Source of the DNA: Kitasatospora sp. NBC_00240
GTDB taxonomy: Bacteria > Actinomycetota > Actinomycetes > Streptomycetales > Streptomycetaceae
DNA length: 64,000 nt
Direction: 5' to 3'
NCBI RefSeq assembly: GCF_026342405.1
Contig: NZ_JAPEMU010000001.1
Span: forward strand, 310,001 to 374,000
Positions 62,178 to 64,000 of the stretch are shown piece after piece (position 1 is the first letter of the stretch; every line of letters begins with the position of its first letter). A program made the translations under genes and the position numbers. Below the pieces are notes generated by a model, which worked only from the letters and a program-made list of their open reading frames with translations, ran no database searches and was not told the origin of the DNA.

Positions 62178-64000
62178 TCAGCCGGTGACCGGCTTGCTGT
62201 CCAGACGGACGTGGTCCACCGCCCAGAACCAGTTGTTGCCCGCGTCGTACATCCGGAACTTCAGGGTCACCGAGCCGGCGCCCGCCGGGACGGCGATCTG
62301 CCGGGAGACGAACGCGTTCTGCACGTCCTGGCCCGCGTTGTCGTTGCCGGTGGCGTCACTGCTGTAGGAGAGCAGCCGGACCTCGGTGCCGTTGTCGAAC
62401 ACCGCGGTGACGGAGGCCTTCTGCGGCGCCTCCTGGCGGTAGTGCGAGTCGAAACCGAGGTACAGCGTGCCGACGCCGGCCGGGATCGGCACGGCGGGCG
62501 ACACCAGGGTCGAGTCGAACCGGCCCTTGCCGGACGGCGCGCCGGTGTCGTCCCAGTCGTCCGGGTCGGCGACCGCGAGGACGCCCAGGCCGCGGCTGAA
62601 GTTGCCCCGGTCCTGGCCCGCCGGGGTGGACCAGGCGCGCTTGGTGTGGAAGGTCCAGCCCTGCAGGCGTGCGGTGCCCTGCGGCATGCCGGGCGCGTTG
62701 ACGACCGACCAGCCCTGTGGGGCCTGCGCCGTCCAGCCCAGTACGGATCCGAGCGGCTGCAGCACGCCCGCCAGCGACTCGAAGTCCTCGTCGAGCAGAT
62801 GGCCCGTCATGGCGGGGGCGGTGCGGGCGCCCACCTCGCCGTCCGCGATCGCGAACCGGTCGCCGGCCAGGGCTCGCGCGGTGACCAGGATCCGGTGCGT
62901 GGCGCCGACCGGCAGCACGGCCGGCGGCGTCACGTCCCACTCGCCGGTGGCGACGGCGCCGGCGGCCAGGGCGGCCGGCGGCGGGGTGAGCGCCTTGAAC
63001 GTCCAGCCGGCCGGTACCACCAGCTGCGCCTCGACGGCGGTGAGGGCCGTCGCGGGGGCGGCGAAGCGGGCGGTGATCCGGGCCGGGCGGCCGGGCAGCA
63101 GGATCGCCTCGTCGATGGTGGTGGACGCGGCCTGCAGCGAGACGTCCACGGTCAGCGGCTCGGCCAGGCCCATCGCCGGGTCGGTGACGCCCTGCTCGTC
63201 GCCGGGGAACCGGCCGGCCAGCCGGCGGCGGAAGGTGAGGTCACCGCGCAGCGCCACGGTGACGTCGTACCAGCCCTCGCGGCCCACCGCGACGTTGACG
63301 GTCCTGTCGTCGCCGGCCGCGACCCGGACCTCGCGCAGACCGTCGCCGTAGCCGAGGTCGCCGACCAGGAAGGTCTGGGCGGTGCGGGTCCGGTTGATGA
63401 CGTCGACCTCCAGCACCCGCCCGTTCTGCTCCTCCGAGATCGAGGCCTCGTACAGGGCGGCGGCGTCGCCGCGCAGGTGCCAGAGGGCGCCGTTGGGGCC
63501 GTGCACCCGCAGGTCGTAGCCCTCGGGGCCGACCGTCCAGGTGTCGGAGAGCCGGTCCTTGGCGCCGACCGTGTAGTGCCGGGGCGCGCCGCCGGGGGCG
63601 GGGTAGACCGCGAAGACGGCGCCCTGGCGGCCCTGGTTGACGAAGTCGACGGTCAGCACGCCGTCCTTCAGCCGCGACTTGACGGTGAGGTTGTACGGGG
63701 TGGGGCGGGCGGTGCGGGTGCCGCGCTGCTGCTGCGGGAGGGCCTGCGGGCTGGGCACCGTCGGCGCGGGAAGCTTGCCCGTGTCGGTGACCTTCTGCCG
63801 GTTGCCGCTGGTGTCGGGCAGCTGCGGCCACTGCGGGTCACGGCCGGAGAAGTCGAAGACGGCGGTGAGGTCGCCGGTGACGGCGCGGCGCCAGGGGCTG
63901 ATGTTGGGCTCCTGGACGCCGAAGCGCTTCTCCAGCAGCCGGATCACCGAGGTGTGGTCGTAGACCGTGGAGTCCACCACGCCGCCTCTGGTCCACGGCG
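62178..64000 (-). CDS. Phosphocholine-specific phospholipase C, C-terminal part (cut by window edge)
   Basis: The frame is open to the right edge, so about 607 residues are visible of a larger protein. TVYDHTSVIRLLEKRFGV and VTGDLTAVFDFSGRDPQWPQ are characteristic of the end of the catalytic domain of secreted PlcC-type phospholipases. Two DUF756-like beta domains follow (YNLTVKSRLKDGVLTVDFVN; EVDVINRTRTAQTFLVGDL), then an NEW3-like domain and a C-terminal jelly-roll (DEDFESLAGVLQPLGSVLGW, FRMYDAGNNWFWAVDHVRLD) not found in the short enzymes. An exported enzyme that hydrolyses phosphatidylcholine is expected. Confidence 0.88.
   Translation of the reverse strand, partial: PWTRGGVVDSTVYDHTSVIRLLEKRFGVQEPNISPWRRAVTGDLTAVFDFSGRDPQWPQLPDTSGNRQKVTDTGKLPAPTVPSPQALPQQQRGTRTARPTPYNLTVKSRLKDGVLTVDFVNQGRQGAVFAVYPAPGGAPRHYTVGAKDRLSDTWTVGPEGYDLRVHGPNGALWHLRGDAAALYEASISEEQNGRVLEVDVINRTRTAQTFLVGDLGYGDGLREVRVAAGDDRTVNVAVGREGWYDVTVALRGDLTFRRRLAGRFPGDEQGVTDPAMGLAEPLTVDVSLQAASTTIDEAILLPGRPARITARFAAPATALTAVEAQLVVPAGWTFKALTPPPAALAAGAVATGEWDVTPPAVLPVGATHRILVTARALAGDRFAIADGEVGARTAPAMTGHLLDEDFESLAGVLQPLGSVLGWTAQAPQGWSVVNAPGMPQGTARLQGWTFHTKRAWSTPAGQDRGNFSRGLGVLAVADPDDWDDTGAPSGKGRFDSTLVSPAVPIPAGVGTLYLGFDSHYRQEAPQKASVTAVFDNGTEVRLLSYSSDATGNDNAGQDVQNAFVSRQIAVPAGAGSVTLKFRMYDAGNNWFWAVDHVRLDSKPVTG

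Overview
The window is very GC-rich (roughly 73-75% by eye) and reads as streptomycete chromosome (Streptomyces or Kitasatospora). This rests on the many GTG starts, PAS/GAF/SpoIIE phosphatases fused to anti-sigma-type HATPase domains, a LigB-type ATP-dependent ligase, and the streptomycete-type DUF5709, DUF5685, DUF4184 and DUF2252 proteins. No rRNA, tRNA, CRISPR array, insertion sequence or prophage gene is visible. The layout looks like chromosomal arm or accessory sequence with many short, independent transcription units.

Layout. 1-6.6 kb: the 3' part of a giant HAMP-repeat hybrid histidine kinase, then an ANTAR-GAF-PAS-SpoIIE phosphatase. 6.7-9.8 kb: a PRC-barrel protein, a cold-shock protein with a structured leader, and a DEAD-box RNA helicase. 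9.9-16.6 kb: a 1237-residue PAS/GAF/SpoIIE/ATPase regulator, a methyltransferase and an exported M1 peptidase. 16.8-20.1 kb (minus strand): a DoxX-like protein, a frameshifted Kef-type antiporter and a baeRF (eRF1-like) protein. 20.3-26.5 kb: a lipoprotein, a tiny exported protein, DNA ligase, an exported trypsin-like protease and two small stress-type proteins. 26.7-30.1 kb: a TetR/MFS divergon with two matching operators, then a YihY/BrkB membrane protein. 30.2-34.8 kb (minus): etfBA behind a promoter carrying operator-like repeats, and another PAS/GAF/SpoIIE/ATPase protein. 34.9-42.4 kb: the remains of a divergent GH38/GH85 gene pair joined by a deletion, then an intact LacI regulator, GH38 mannosidase and translationally coupled small gene. 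42.5-48.1 kb: an SGNH hydrolase, a small overlapping gene pair, a SUKH-like protein, a lipoprotein, and a MerR/B12-type regulator next to a phytoene-desaturase-like flavoprotein. 48.1-54.5 kb: a MarR/MMPL divergon, a DUF2809-like protein, DUF2252 and an aminoglycoside-phosphotransferase-like kinase. 54.5-64 kb: an SDR, an MFS exporter overlapped by a repeat-rich micro-ORF, DUF5685 with a metallothionein-like cysteine tail, DUF4184, a fourth SpoIIE phosphatase, a TPR-like fragment, and the C-terminal part of a secreted phospholipase C cut by the window edge.

How the parts fit. The strongest theme is environmental and stress signalling: four PP2C-type SpoIIE phosphatases of four different architectures plus a giant hybrid kinase, alongside cold-shock functions. 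A second theme is local repressor-transporter or repressor-enzyme pairs whose operators can be read directly: TetR/MFS, MarR/MMPL, LacI/GH38, and an etf promoter whose repressor is not in the window. The third is decay: an antiporter with two compensating frameshifts and a glycan-hydrolase divergon collapsed by a deletion.
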